Shown in pieces: positions 28,388 to 37,210 of a stretch of 64,000 nucleotides of DNA. Numbering within the stretch: the stretch's first letter is position 1; each line of letters begins with the position of its first letter. The stretch is from the NCBI GenBank assembly GCA_017948555.1, contig JAFMYY010000004.1:62001-126000 (forward strand). The letters run 5' to 3'. A program made the position numbers and the translations under genes. Origin of the DNA: Cesiribacteraceae bacterium YIM B00369. Its GTDB lineage: Bacteria > Bacteroidota > Bacteroidia > Cytophagales > Cyclobacteriaceae. Below the pieces are notes generated by a model. It did no database searches. It was not told the origin of the DNA and saw only the letters and a program-made list of their open reading frames with translations.

Positions 28388-30486
28388 AAGCAACTGTCTC
28401 TCCTTACTGCTGGATTCTCCTGTTTCTGCTTATGGGCTTATGGAAAACTACCATAGCTCAAACAAGACCAGGGGACCGGCAGGCAGAGTTCGAGCTATTG
28501 GCCGAACAATTATTTTCTGTTCAGGACGAGGACCTTCCTTATGAAGATCTTTACGAATCACTATTCCAGTATTTTATACAGCCTCTTGACCTGAACCGGG
28601 CAGGAGTGGAAGAACTACAATCTCTTTTCCTGCTTACTGAACCCCAGATTCAAAGTTTCTTCAGGCACAGGGAGCGAAATGGAAAGCTCCTGAGCATTTA
28701 TGAAATTCAGGCAATTCCCGGATGGGACCTTGCCACCATTCAGCGGATTTTACCCTTTGTTACTGTTACCGACCCCGGCATCCGAAGGAATTCCAGTACT
28801 CTCCTGCAACGGATTAAAACTTCCGGAAAGAAAATGTTTTTGCTCCGGTATGAAAGGGTACTGGAAACCAGAGCAGGTTATTTGCAGAAGAATGATTCTG
28901 TACCCCCGGCATATGCAGGATCTCCTGATAAATTGTATTCCCGCTTTCGCTTAAACAGGCCGCATGATTTCAGCTTTGGTTTTACCATGGAAAAAGATCA
29001 GGGCGAAACCATCAGCTGGGACCCGGAGAACAGGAAGTATGGGGCAGATTTTATTTCCTGGCATGCAATGCTTTTTGATCAGGGCAGGTTAAAAAAAGTA
29101 GTGGCTGGAGATTTCCAGCTTCAATACGGGCAAAGTCTGGTATTTGGTTCAGGTTTTAGCATAGGCAAAGGTGCTGAAACCATTACTACTATCCGCCGCA
29201 GCAACACCGGTTTAAGGCCATATACATCAGTACTTGAAAGCGGATTCTTCCGGGGTGCGGGAGCAACTTTTCAGATTACAAAAACCCTGGAGGCTACATC
29301 CTTTTACTCCTCAGCTCCCCGCGATGGCCAGGTACAATATATTGAAGATTCATCAGGGAATATTGTTTCAGGCAGCTTCAGCTCACTTCAAATTTCAGGC
29401 TTTCACCGGACAGCAGGTGAAATAAGAGCGAGGGGAAGTTTACGGGAACAGTCTGCCGGCGGGGTGCTGCATTACAAAAGCAGAAACCGGCGGCTGCAGC
29501 TGGGAACCACTACTCTGTTTACCCGCTTTAGTCAGGAATGGCAAAGAAGGCCGCAGCTCTACAGCAGCTTTGAATTTAATGGAAAAGAAAATATGACGGG
29601 GAGCCTTTTCGGTGAATATACCTGGCAGAATATTCATATATTTTCAGAGGTGGCCCGAAGTAAAAGCGGAGGAATGGGAATAGTGGCCGGAACAATGATT
29701 TCCCTTACTCCCCTGCTGGATTTCGCTTTCCTTGGCAGAAACTATGACAGAAACTTCCATAGCTTTTACAGTACCGGTTTTGGAGAAGGAAGCCGCACTA
29801 TTAATGAAAAAGGATTCTACTGGGGCTTAAAATTCCAACCGGTAAAAGCACTTTCCTTAAACGCATACTTCGACAATTTTAAATTTCCATGGCTCCGTTA
29901 CAGGGTCGATGCTCCCTCTTCGGGATATGAATACCTGCTTCGGGCTAATTACCAGCCCAAAAAGACCCTGCTGATGTACGCACAACTGAGGGAGGAGGTA
30001 AAAGAGATTAACAGCAACACAGAAAATACCGGCAGCATGCCCCTCCCCGGCAGGAAAAGAAATTACCTGCTTAACCTGGACTTCTCCCCTGCCCCTTCCT
30101 TCAGCTTCCGGTCGCGGGTTCAATGGAGCAGCTATGAAATAAATGATATCCACACTAGAGGATACGCTTTGGTGCAGGACCTGAACTGGCAATGGAAAAG
30201 GCTGAAGCTAAGTGGCAGAATTGCTCTTTTTGATACGGAAGATTACAACAACAGGCAATATGTATATGAGAAAGATGTGCTCTGGGCTTTTTCTATTCCT
30301 GCTTATTTCGGCACCGGAATACGAAACTACCTGCTGGCGCAATATAAAATAAGTAAAGAATTTACCATATGGCTCCGCTGGGCCCGCACTCTTTACACCG
30401 ACAGGGAAGAAATCAGCAGCGGAAACGAAAAGATTAGCGGCTCCGCGCTGAACCAGGTGAAGGCGCAGCTAAGATGGATGTTTTAA
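28384..30486 (+). CDS. exported helix-hairpin-helix protein with a C-terminal barrel
   Basis: The 700-residue protein has a signal peptide (ending TTIAQ). A helix-hairpin-helix region at about 60-130 follows, with LDLNRAGVEELQSLFLL and later LLSIYEIQAIPGWDLATI, which resembles the DNA-binding repeats of ComEA. The remaining 550 residues look like an outer-membrane beta-barrel: many short alternating strands, Gly/Arg turns and a terminal aromatic strand (KAQLRWMF). It overlaps the preceding barrel gene by four bases. Exported HHH domains elsewhere act in DNA uptake; whether that holds here is open. Confidence 0.72.
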   Translation: MKATVSPYCWILLFLLMGLWKTTIAQTRPGDRQAEFELLAEQLFSVQDEDLPYEDLYESLFQYFIQPLDLNRAGVEELQSLFLLTEPQIQSFFRHRERNGKLLSIYEIQAIPGWDLATIQRILPFVTVTDPGIRRNSSTLLQRIKTSGKKMFLLRYERVLETRAGYLQKNDSVPPAYAGSPDKLYSRFRLNRPHDFSFGFTMEKDQGETISWDPENRKYGADFISWHAMLFDQGRLKKVVAGDFQLQYGQSLVFGSGFSIGKGAETITTIRRSNTGLRPYTSVLESGFFRGAGATFQITKTLEATSFYSSAPRDGQVQYIEDSSGNIVSGSFSSLQISGFHRTAGEIRARGSLREQSAGGVLHYKSRNRRLQLGTTTLFTRFSQEWQRRPQLYSSFEFNGKENMTGSLFGEYTWQNIHIFSEVARSKSGGMGIVAGTMISLTPLLDFAFLGRNYDRNFHSFYSTGFGEGSRTINEKGFYWGLKFQPVKALSLNAYFDNFKFPWLRYRVDAPSSGYEYLLRANYQPKKTLLMYAQLREEVKEINSNTENTGSMPLPGRKRNYLLNLDFSPAPSFSFRSRVQWSSYEINDIHTRGYALVQDLNWQWKRLKLSGRIALFDTEDYNNRQYVYEKDVLWAFSIPAYFGTGIRNYLLAQYKISKEFTIWLRWARTLYTDREEISSGNEKISGSALNQVKAQLRWMF

Positions 30487-30584
30487 ATTTTCGCTTTATA
30501 AGCACCATTACCCATCCGGTAAAAATTTCTTATCCCTGCCTCTAAAAGTGTTTTCCTAAATGATTTATAAATACTTTTGCCGGC

Positions 30585-32048
30585 ATGAAAAAGCTCCGTC
30601 CGATCATGTTGGCAGGAACCGGCTCCGATGTGGGAAAAAGCATGTTGGTAACAGGTATTTGCCGGCTCCTTAAAAACAGAGGCTATACTCCGGCCCCGTT
30701 TAAGGCTCAGAATATGTCGCTCAACAGCTTTGCCACACCTGATGGTCTGGAAATAGGACGTGCACAGGCTGTACAGGCAGAAGCCTGCGGAATCCCCTGC
30801 TCATCGGATATGAACCCTGTGCTGCTGAAGCCTTCTTCCCTGAATAAATCGCAGGTAATCCTGCATGGCAAACCCATCGGGGACCAGACAGCACGGGAGT
30901 ATTTTTTAGGCAATAATAAGGAAAACCTTTTCCATGAAGCAATTAAAGCATTTCAGCGGCTGGAAGCCCGCCATCAGCCGGTGGTAATGGAAGGCGCCGG
31001 AAGCATAAGCGAGCTTAACCTGAAGCACAGGGATATAGTAAACATGCGGATGGCAAAAGCAGCGAATGCCTGCGTGTATCTCGTTGCCGATATTGATAAG
31101 GGAGGGGTTTTTGGCAGTGTTTACGGCACCATCGCCCTCCTGGAGGACTGGGAAAAAGCGCTGCTGAAAGGTATTATCATTAACAAATTCAGGGGTGATG
31201 CCACTCTTTTTGAAAGCGGAAGAAAGCAACTGGAAGAACTTACGGGCTATCCTGTTTTAGGCGTTATACCCTACGCACAGGATATTTATATTGAAGAAGA
31301 AGATTCAGTCGCACTGCAGAAGAAAAAGTTCAGCCGCGAAAGCGGAAAGGTAAATGTAGTAGTCGTACTCCTGAAGTATCTCTCCAACTATACCGATTTT
31401 AATGCTTTGGAGCAGGCTCCGGGAATTCATCTTTACTACTCCAGGAACAGTGAAGATCTTGAAGCAGCTGATATAATTATTATTCCCGGAACTAAAAATA
31501 CAATAGAAGACCTGCTGGAATTAAGGAAAAGTGGTTTGGCTCAAACCATTGTAAAAGCACATAAGCAGGGAAAGAAAATTATTGGCATCTGTGGCGGCTT
31601 TCAGATGCTGGGAGAATCTGTTTCCGACCCTCGGGCTGTGGAGGGCGATACTCCTGATATACCCGGACTTGGAATTTTGCCTGTCCGGACCACCATGGCC
31701 CGGGAGAAAATTACGGTTCAGAAAACCTTTACTTACAAAAATTACCCTGACCCCTGCCGTGGCTATGAAATTCATATGGGAACCACTACTTTTGACGTGG
31801 CATCTCCCCTGAATAAGACAGATGATACCTATGAAGGTTACCTGCTGAATGAAAACTGCTGGGGCACGTATATGCATGGCATTTTCGATAACCCTGTAGT
31901 GGTTAATGACCTTATAAAAGACCGGAATGGGGAAGCGGTGCATTTCGATTACACAAGTTATAAAGAGGAAAACTACAATAAATTGAGCCGGCTGATGGAA
32001 AAGCACCTGAATATGGACCGGATTTTAAAAGATATAAGCGCTGAATAA
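30585..32048 (+). CDS. cobQ: cobyric acid synthase
   Basis: CobQ amidates adenosylcobyrinic acid a,c-diamide at positions b, d, e and g using glutamine and ATP. The 487-residue protein has the P-loop-like GTGSDVGKSMLV at the N-terminus and EGAGSISELNL. Its C-terminal class-I amidotransferase domain has nucleophile Cys336 in IGICGGFQMLG and the histidine in GTYMHGIFDN. It heads the plus-strand B12 unit, starting 98 bases after the previous gene, and overlaps cobD by one base. Confidence 0.97.
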   Translation: MKKLRPIMLAGTGSDVGKSMLVTGICRLLKNRGYTPAPFKAQNMSLNSFATPDGLEIGRAQAVQAEACGIPCSSDMNPVLLKPSSLNKSQVILHGKPIGDQTAREYFLGNNKENLFHEAIKAFQRLEARHQPVVMEGAGSISELNLKHRDIVNMRMAKAANACVYLVADIDKGGVFGSVYGTIALLEDWEKALLKGIIINKFRGDATLFESGRKQLEELTGYPVLGVIPYAQDIYIEEEDSVALQKKKFSRESGKVNVVVVLLKYLSNYTDFNALEQAPGIHLYYSRNSEDLEAADIIIIPGTKNTIEDLLELRKSGLAQTIVKAHKQGKKIIGICGGFQMLGESVSDPRAVEGDTPDIPGLGILPVRTTMAREKITVQKTFTYKNYPDPCRGYEIHMGTTTFDVASPLNKTDDTYEGYLLNENCWGTYMHGIFDNPVVVNDLIKDRNGEAVHFDYTSYKEENYNKLSRLMEKHLNMDRILKDISAE

Positions 32049-33067
32049 TGTTGCACGGACACGGAGACGACTGGTACAAATACAAAAATCCGGTAAAGTA
32101 TAACTTCAGCTCAAACGTTTGGTATGAAGGTACTCCGGAGAAGCTTTTAAATGTTTTAAGGGAGGCTATCGGGTCCATCGGCAGGTATCCGTCCCCTGAC
32201 GCAGGTGAACTTGCAGAACTGGCCGCCCCGCATCACAATCTCACCAAAAGCCACTGCCTGTTTACCAATGGGGCTACAGAGGCTTTTTACCTTATTGCTT
32301 CACTATTCAGTCAGAAGGCAGCAACTGTTTTTACCCCTGCTTTTGCAGAATACGGGGATGCCTGCATTATCCATGAAGTCAGAACCGCTTTCCACCCACT
32401 CCGGCTTTTCAAAACTGCTCCTGTTGAAACGGATTTAGTTTTTATTTGTAACCCAAATAATCCGGATGGCTTTATCACTCCGGTTGAGGATTTTGAGTGG
32501 CAGATAAGCAGCAACCCCAACAGTATATTTGTGGTCGATGAAGCTTACATTGACTTTGCTGAGGGAGTAAGCTCCTGTGTCTACCTTATCGATAAATATC
32601 CAAACCTGATTGTTGTAAAATCACTTACCAAGCTGTTTTGCATTCCTGGTATCCGCCTTGGATATATTCTTTCGAACCCAGCCCTCATCGAACGCTTACA
32701 ACAGAAAAAAATGCCCTGGAGTGTTAATAGTATAGCTATAGAGGCGGGAAAATATATCTTCCGGCATTATGAAGAACTGAAACCGGACACCATAAAGGGA
32801 GTGGCAGAAAGCAGGGAGCTACAAAAAGAAATTGCCGGGTTAAAAGGGTTTTCTGTTATTCAGGCAAACACTACCTTTTTCCTGCTAAAACCCGAAAAGG
32901 GTACTGCCGCAGAATTGAAGGAATTCCTGATGCAGCAATATCAGCTACTGGTACGGGATGCAACTAATTTCAAAGGACTGGAAGGGGAATACATTCGTGT
33001 GGCGGTTCAGTCTCCTGAAGGAAATAAACTACTGATTAAAGGACTGAAAAAATGGAGCAGGAACTGA
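32048..33067 (+). CDS. cobD: threonine-phosphate decarboxylase (CobD/CobC type)
   Basis: This PLP enzyme makes (R)-1-aminopropan-2-yl phosphate from threonine phosphate for the nucleotide-loop linker. The 339-residue protein has the aminotransferase fold. The PLP lysine lies in VVKSLTKLFCIPGIRLGY, and FVVDEAYIDFAEG carries the aspartate that contacts the pyridine nitrogen. It overlaps cobQ by one base and cbiB by 16 bases. It resembles histidinol-phosphate aminotransferases, but the cob context favours CobD. Confidence 0.93.
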   Translation: MLHGHGDDWYKYKNPVKYNFSSNVWYEGTPEKLLNVLREAIGSIGRYPSPDAGELAELAAPHHNLTKSHCLFTNGATEAFYLIASLFSQKAATVFTPAFAEYGDACIIHEVRTAFHPLRLFKTAPVETDLVFICNPNNPDGFITPVEDFEWQISSNPNSIFVVDEAYIDFAEGVSSCVYLIDKYPNLIVVKSLTKLFCIPGIRLGYILSNPALIERLQQKKMPWSVNSIAIEAGKYIFRHYEELKPDTIKGVAESRELQKEIAGLKGFSVIQANTTFFLLKPEKGTAAELKEFLMQQYQLLVRDATNFKGLEGEYIRVAVQSPEGNKLLIKGLKKWSRN

Positions 33068-33987
33068 ATATCATCTTTCCTTTGGTTACTGCCTGGTTGC
33101 TGGATCTTGCCCTTGGAGATCCCCGATGGCTGCCCCATCCTATCCGCCTGTTCGGATGGTTGATTGCTGAAGGGGAAAAACTGTTGAACAAAGGCCGCTT
33201 CCGCTTTTTCAAAGGAGCTTTATTAAGCATTGTATTAGTTGCATTGGTATTTACTTTATTATACCAGCTGATGATATTTCTGGATGGCTTTCCCCCCATT
33301 GTACGGTATGCGGTTGCTTCCCTTCTGCTCTTTTTTGCACTGGCCAATAAAAGCCTGATTGAAGAAGGAAAAGCTGTTTTTGATGCACTTAAGCATAAAG
33401 GCCTGGATGCCGGAAGAAAGCGGCTGAGCTGGATTGTGGGCAGGGAAACTAATAATCTTTCGGAGCAGCAGATACGCACAGCGGTTTTTGAAACCATGTC
33501 GGAGAACCTGAGCGATGGTGTGGTTGCTCCCCTGTTTTATTTCGCCCTGTTTGGAGTACCCGGCGCTCTTGCCTATAAAATGATCAATACCCTGGACTCT
33601 ATGATCGGGTATAAAAATGATCGTTACCGGCAGTTCGGAAAATTTGCAGCCCGCCTGGATGATGTGGCAAATTACATTCCGGCCCGCCTTACTGCTTTAC
33701 TGATGATTCTGGTAAGTGCCCGCTTCTCTATAACCAGATCGGTTCTAGCCTATGGTCCGCAGCATGCCAGCCCAAATGCCGGCTACCCTGAAGCTGCACT
33801 GGCAGGTATACTGCAATGCAGGTTCGGCGGCCCTAACTACTACCATGGACAGCTGGTTGAAAAACCTTTTATCGGCAAAGGAAACCGCTCCCTTAAGCAT
33901 GAAGAATTTAGCAGGGTAGCCGGAATCAACCATAAAACCACTTTTGCTATGGTGGCCCTCATCACTATAATTTATCTTTTAAAATGA
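33052..33987 (+). CDS. cbiB: adenosylcobinamide-phosphate synthase
   Basis: This integral membrane enzyme attaches aminopropanol phosphate to adenosylcobyric acid. The 311-residue chain starts with TAWLLDLALGDPRWLPHPIRLFG, a close match to the conserved CbiB opening. NTLDSMIGYKNDRYRQFGKFAARLDD and the GPQHASPNAGYPEAALAG segment follow. Four to five membrane helices are visible. Its stop overlaps the next ATG (ATGA). Confidence 0.96.
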   Translation: MEQELNIIFPLVTAWLLDLALGDPRWLPHPIRLFGWLIAEGEKLLNKGRFRFFKGALLSIVLVALVFTLLYQLMIFLDGFPPIVRYAVASLLLFFALANKSLIEEGKAVFDALKHKGLDAGRKRLSWIVGRETNNLSEQQIRTAVFETMSENLSDGVVAPLFYFALFGVPGALAYKMINTLDSMIGYKNDRYRQFGKFAARLDDVANYIPARLTALLMILVSARFSITRSVLAYGPQHASPNAGYPEAALAGILQCRFGGPNYYHGQLVEKPFIGKGNRSLKHEEFSRVAGINHKTTFAMVALITIIYLLK

Positions 33988-34541
33988 GCCGCCATAACAG
34001 AATTATAATTACGGGGGGGCCCGGCTCAGGAAAAAGCACATTACTTGAGGCGCTTCAGAAAGAGGGGTTCAGCTGCCGGAAAGAAGTTGCGAGAGAGGTT
34101 ATCAGGGAATACCGGAAAGATGATATTTCTCCCTGGAACAGAAGGGAGGAATTTGTACGGCTTGTGTATGAGCGGATATTTCACGACCTTCACCAGCCTG
34201 CAGCGGAGTTAACTTTTTACGACCGTGGCCTGCCTGATTGTATTGCTTATTTAAGGGAAGCGGGTTTGCCTGTACCAGCTGAATACCTATCCTTTGTCCC
34301 TCAGCTTTACTATTTCGGGGAAGCGTTTATTCTGCCTCCCTGGGAAGCTGTTTACCGCCAGGACAGGGAGCGCCGGCAGGAGTTTTATCAGGCGGTGTCA
34401 CTTTACAACAGCATCCGGAAAACTTACCTGGATTATGGGTTTCGTCTGGTTGAAATACCAAAGGCTCCACTGCAGGAGCGGGTTAATTTTATTAAGCATT
34501 ATCTAATAAAGGCAGGGAAATTGGAATGGGAAAGGACATAA
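33984..34541 (+). CDS. P-loop NTPase (AAA_28-like) in the B12 operon
   Basis: The 185-residue protein has a Walker A loop GGPGSGKST (residues 11-19) and an FYDRGLPDCIAYL segment that resembles the nucleoside/nucleotide kinase-like AAA_28 group. The remaining helices contain several arginines that could form a lid (YRQDRERRQEFYQ). It overlaps cbiB by four bases and the ferredoxin gene by 16, so it belongs to the B12 transcript. It has no known step in B12 synthesis; possible roles are a kinase for aminopropanol or threonine, or a chaperone. Confidence 0.75.
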   Translation: MSRHNRIIITGGPGSGKSTLLEALQKEGFSCRKEVAREVIREYRKDDISPWNRREEFVRLVYERIFHDLHQPAAELTFYDRGLPDCIAYLREAGLPVPAEYLSFVPQLYYFGEAFILPPWEAVYRQDRERRQEFYQAVSLYNSIRKTYLDYGFRLVEIPKAPLQERVNFIKHYLIKAGKLEWERT

Positions 34542-35413
34542 GTAAACTGAATTACCTCCTGCATTTTTGCGACGGGGGTTCCTGCCGGAAAGCAGGCAGT
34601 GAGCAGGTAGTGCGGGACGCGAGAGCATATTTAAAAAACGCAGGTGCATGGATTACTGTGCATACAATTAAAACAAGGTGCAACGGCCGCTGCGAGGATG
34701 CCCCCACCATGATTGTTCAGCCCGGAAATTTCTGGTATAAGAATCTGGATCCGGAAAAAGTAATTACTACAATTCAGTCTCACCTGCAAAAAGGTGTTCC
34801 TGCAGAAAAATACCTGCTGTTTCAGCCCGGGTGGAAAAAAGTGCTGTCAGAAAAAGAAAGAGTGCAGGAACCTGCCGGTTTTAAGCCGGTAAAGGATGCT
34901 GCCTCAGGAGTATTTATGCTGGCAAAAATGGGGACCTCAGAGCAGGTATTATACCCCCTGCTTCAATTCCTGTTCCGCAATTTCAATCACATAGAAATCC
35001 AGCTGCCGGAAGGTTTACCTTTGCAGTTAAATTGTGCTCCGCTTGTAGAATACAGCGATACCTTCGATATTTGGGTAAAAGGTCCTGGACTTGATATTTC
35101 CCTGGCTATAGCTCCAATTCCGGCAGATGCACCTGCAGATCTGGTGGAAAGAAAAGTGGGAATAGCAGAATTAATTGTAGTACGGGAATTTGAATCCCCT
35201 GAAGAAGACTCTCCCGTGGATTCAGCTCCGGGCAGGATTGGACCTTTCACTTATTCCGGCAAAAAAGGGCTGCGGCTTAAAAACCGTAAAGGAAAAGAGC
35301 TGTTGCATATCTGGTTTAAGGATGGGGAAAATATTATCTGGAATCATATATTGAAAAACTACCTGGAGCTTAAAGCTTCAGAAACTTTTAAAACTGAATA
35401 TGAGCAAAATTAG
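34526..35413 (+). CDS. [2Fe-2S] thioredoxin-like ferredoxin fused to an unknown domain
   Basis: Residues 1-90 form a thioredoxin-like [2Fe-2S] ferredoxin with ligands Cys15, Cys20, Cys52 and Cys56, spaced CX4C and CX3C as in the NuoE type. The remaining 200 residues, with LAKMGTSEQVLYPLLQFLF and a beta-rich region that includes WVKGPGLDISLAIAPIPAD, match no family I recognise. It sits between an NTPase and an SDR gene inside the B12 operon, with overlaps on both sides. It could supply electrons for cobalt reduction or a ring-modifying step, by context only. Confidence 0.8.
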   Translation: MGKDISKLNYLLHFCDGGSCRKAGSEQVVRDARAYLKNAGAWITVHTIKTRCNGRCEDAPTMIVQPGNFWYKNLDPEKVITTIQSHLQKGVPAEKYLLFQPGWKKVLSEKERVQEPAGFKPVKDAASGVFMLAKMGTSEQVLYPLLQFLFRNFNHIEIQLPEGLPLQLNCAPLVEYSDTFDIWVKGPGLDISLAIAPIPADAPADLVERKVGIAELIVVREFESPEEDSPVDSAPGRIGPFTYSGKKGLRLKNRKGKELLHIWFKDGENIIWNHILKNYLELKASETFKTEYEQN

Positions 35414-36218
35414 AACAATCAGTATTTTGGGCTGTGGCTGGTTAGGCCTGCCACTGGCTCAATTTTTTATAGCTAAGGGGCACAGGGTAAAAGGCAGTAC
35501 TACCACCGAAAGTAAGCTTTCCAAACTGGAGGAACAATCAATTGAACCTTACTTTATCCGTGTTGGAGAGCAGGCTATTGAAGGAAACTTTGCTGACTTT
35601 CTCGAAGGTACTGATGTTCTGGTGATCAATTTCCCTCCTAAAAGGGTACCTGATATAAGGAAAGTTTATCCCATGCAAACAGCCACCATCATGGAACAAC
35701 TTCCAAAAGACCTTAAAACCATTTTTGTAAGCTCCACATCCGTTTACCAGAATACCAACTCCGTGGTTGTGGAAGATATGCAGACCGAACCGGAAAAAGA
35801 CTCCGGAAAAGCATTGCTGGAAGCTGAGCAAATGCTTCACTATCATTTAAGAGACAATTACACTGTGCTCCGGCTGGCAGGCCTTGTAGGTTATGACCGG
35901 CTTCCCGGCCGCTTTCTTGCCGATAAAAAAGACCTGAAAAATGGTAATGCACCTGTAAATGTTATCCATCAGGATGACTGCATTGGCCTGATAAATAGGA
36001 TCATTGAGCTGGAGAAATGGGGTGAAATATACAATGGCTGTGCTGACAAACACCCCCTGCGCAAGGATTACTACACCAGGGCTGCAGAAGTAATTGGTTT
36101 AACCCCTCCCACTTTTAATAATGAACCGGAAAGCCATTTTAAAATAGTGGGAAATGAAAAATCGAAAAAGGAGCTTAACTACCAGTATAAATACCCAAAC
36201 CCAATAAAGATGCTTTAA
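35400..36218 (+). CDS. NAD(P)-binding SDR-like protein (YeeZ type)
   Basis: The 272-residue protein starts with a Rossmann motif ILGCGWLGLPLAQFF and continues like the atypical extended SDR group exemplified by YeeZ, with VSSTSVYQNTNS and a later HQDDCIGLINRIIE segment. The classical YxxxK catalytic pair is not evident, so it may bind NAD(P) without standard SDR chemistry. It overlaps the ferredoxin gene by 14 bases and precedes cbiX by 50 bases. A role in B12 synthesis is suggested only by position. Confidence 0.75.
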   Translation: MSKIRTISILGCGWLGLPLAQFFIAKGHRVKGSTTTESKLSKLEEQSIEPYFIRVGEQAIEGNFADFLEGTDVLVINFPPKRVPDIRKVYPMQTATIMEQLPKDLKTIFVSSTSVYQNTNSVVVEDMQTEPEKDSGKALLEAEQMLHYHLRDNYTVLRLAGLVGYDRLPGRFLADKKDLKNGNAPVNVIHQDDCIGLINRIIELEKWGEIYNGCADKHPLRKDYYTRAAEVIGLTPPTFNNEPESHFKIVGNEKSKKELNYQYKYPNPIKML

Positions 36219-36268
36219 TTTTTTATCATTTTTAAAAGAGTACCAGGATTAAATCCAAAGCCACCAAT

Positions 36269-37207
36269 ATGAAAAAGGGAATATTACTTTGCGGCCATGG
36301 CAGCCGGAAAACTGCAGCAGTTGAAGCATTTAAAAAATTAGTAGAGGTACTGAAAACCCGCTATAAAGAAGAGTACGAGGTGGATTATGGTTTCCTGGAG
36401 TTTAACCATCCCTTATACGAAGCAGCGGTGGAACGCATGTACCACAAAGGTGTCCGAACCATTTATGCCCTCCCGGTAATCCTGTTTGCAGGTGCCCATG
36501 CTAAAAACGATATCCCTTACGAGCTCAACACCATCCAGACTTATTATGAGGACCTGACCATTAAAATGGGAAGCCATATAGGTGTTAGTTCTTTTCTGCT
36601 GGACCTGGCGAAAAAACGGATCGAAGAAACAGAAGCCACCCTGCCTCCTGCAGACCGGAAAGAAACCTGTCTGGTAGTAGTAGGGCGTGGCACCACAGAC
36701 CCTGATGCCAACAGTGACGTGCATAAGCTGATGAGCCTGCTTTGGGAAGGCATGGGATTTGGCTTTGCCACAGTTGGCTATAGCGGCACAGCATATCCTT
36801 CAGTGAAGGAATCTATGACAATGGTAAATAAATTAGGCTTCAAACGTACCATTGTTATCCCCTTCTTCTTCTTTACAGGCATTCTGCTCGACAGAATCTA
36901 TGCCTGGGTGGATGAAATGAACAGTACCAGTAAAAGCGAGTTTGTTTATACCGCCCCTTTTGGTACTGATGAATTATTGCTCAGGGCTTTTGACGAGCGC
37001 CTCGACCAGGCAATTAACGGCATAGGCAATATGAACTGCCAGCTCTGCAAGTACCGCAAGCAAATTGTAGGTTTTGAAGAACAGCAGGGCGAAGAGCAAA
37101 TTGGCCACCACCTGAATGTAAAAGGCGTCCTTTTTGAGGAAGACGAAAAAGTAGGCGAAAACAAAGATTCGCTGGGCAGCAAACTGAAGAGGGTTCTGGG
37201 GATATAG
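36269..37207 (+). CDS. cbiX: sirohydrochlorin cobaltochelatase, CbiX long form
   Basis: CbiX inserts cobalt into sirohydrochlorin at the start of the early-cobalt B12 route. The 312-residue protein has two CbiX-like halves. The metal-binding histidine of the first half is in LLCGHGSRKTAAVEAF, and PVILFAGAHAKNDIPYEL follows. Near the C-terminus M255-N-C-Q-L-C260 matches the MXCXXC motif described for the Bacillus megaterium long CbiX, where it binds an Fe-S cluster. It ends three bases before the convergent cobN stop. Confidence 0.92.
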   Translation: MKKGILLCGHGSRKTAAVEAFKKLVEVLKTRYKEEYEVDYGFLEFNHPLYEAAVERMYHKGVRTIYALPVILFAGAHAKNDIPYELNTIQTYYEDLTIKMGSHIGVSSFLLDLAKKRIEETEATLPPADRKETCLVVVGRGTTDPDANSDVHKLMSLLWEGMGFGFATVGYSGTAYPSVKESMTMVNKLGFKRTIVIPFFFFTGILLDRIYAWVDEMNSTSKSEFVYTAPFGTDELLLRAFDERLDQAINGIGNMNCQLCKYRKQIVGFEEQQGEEQIGHHLNVKGVLFEEDEKVGENKDSLGSKLKRVLGI

Positions 37208-37210
37208 GAT

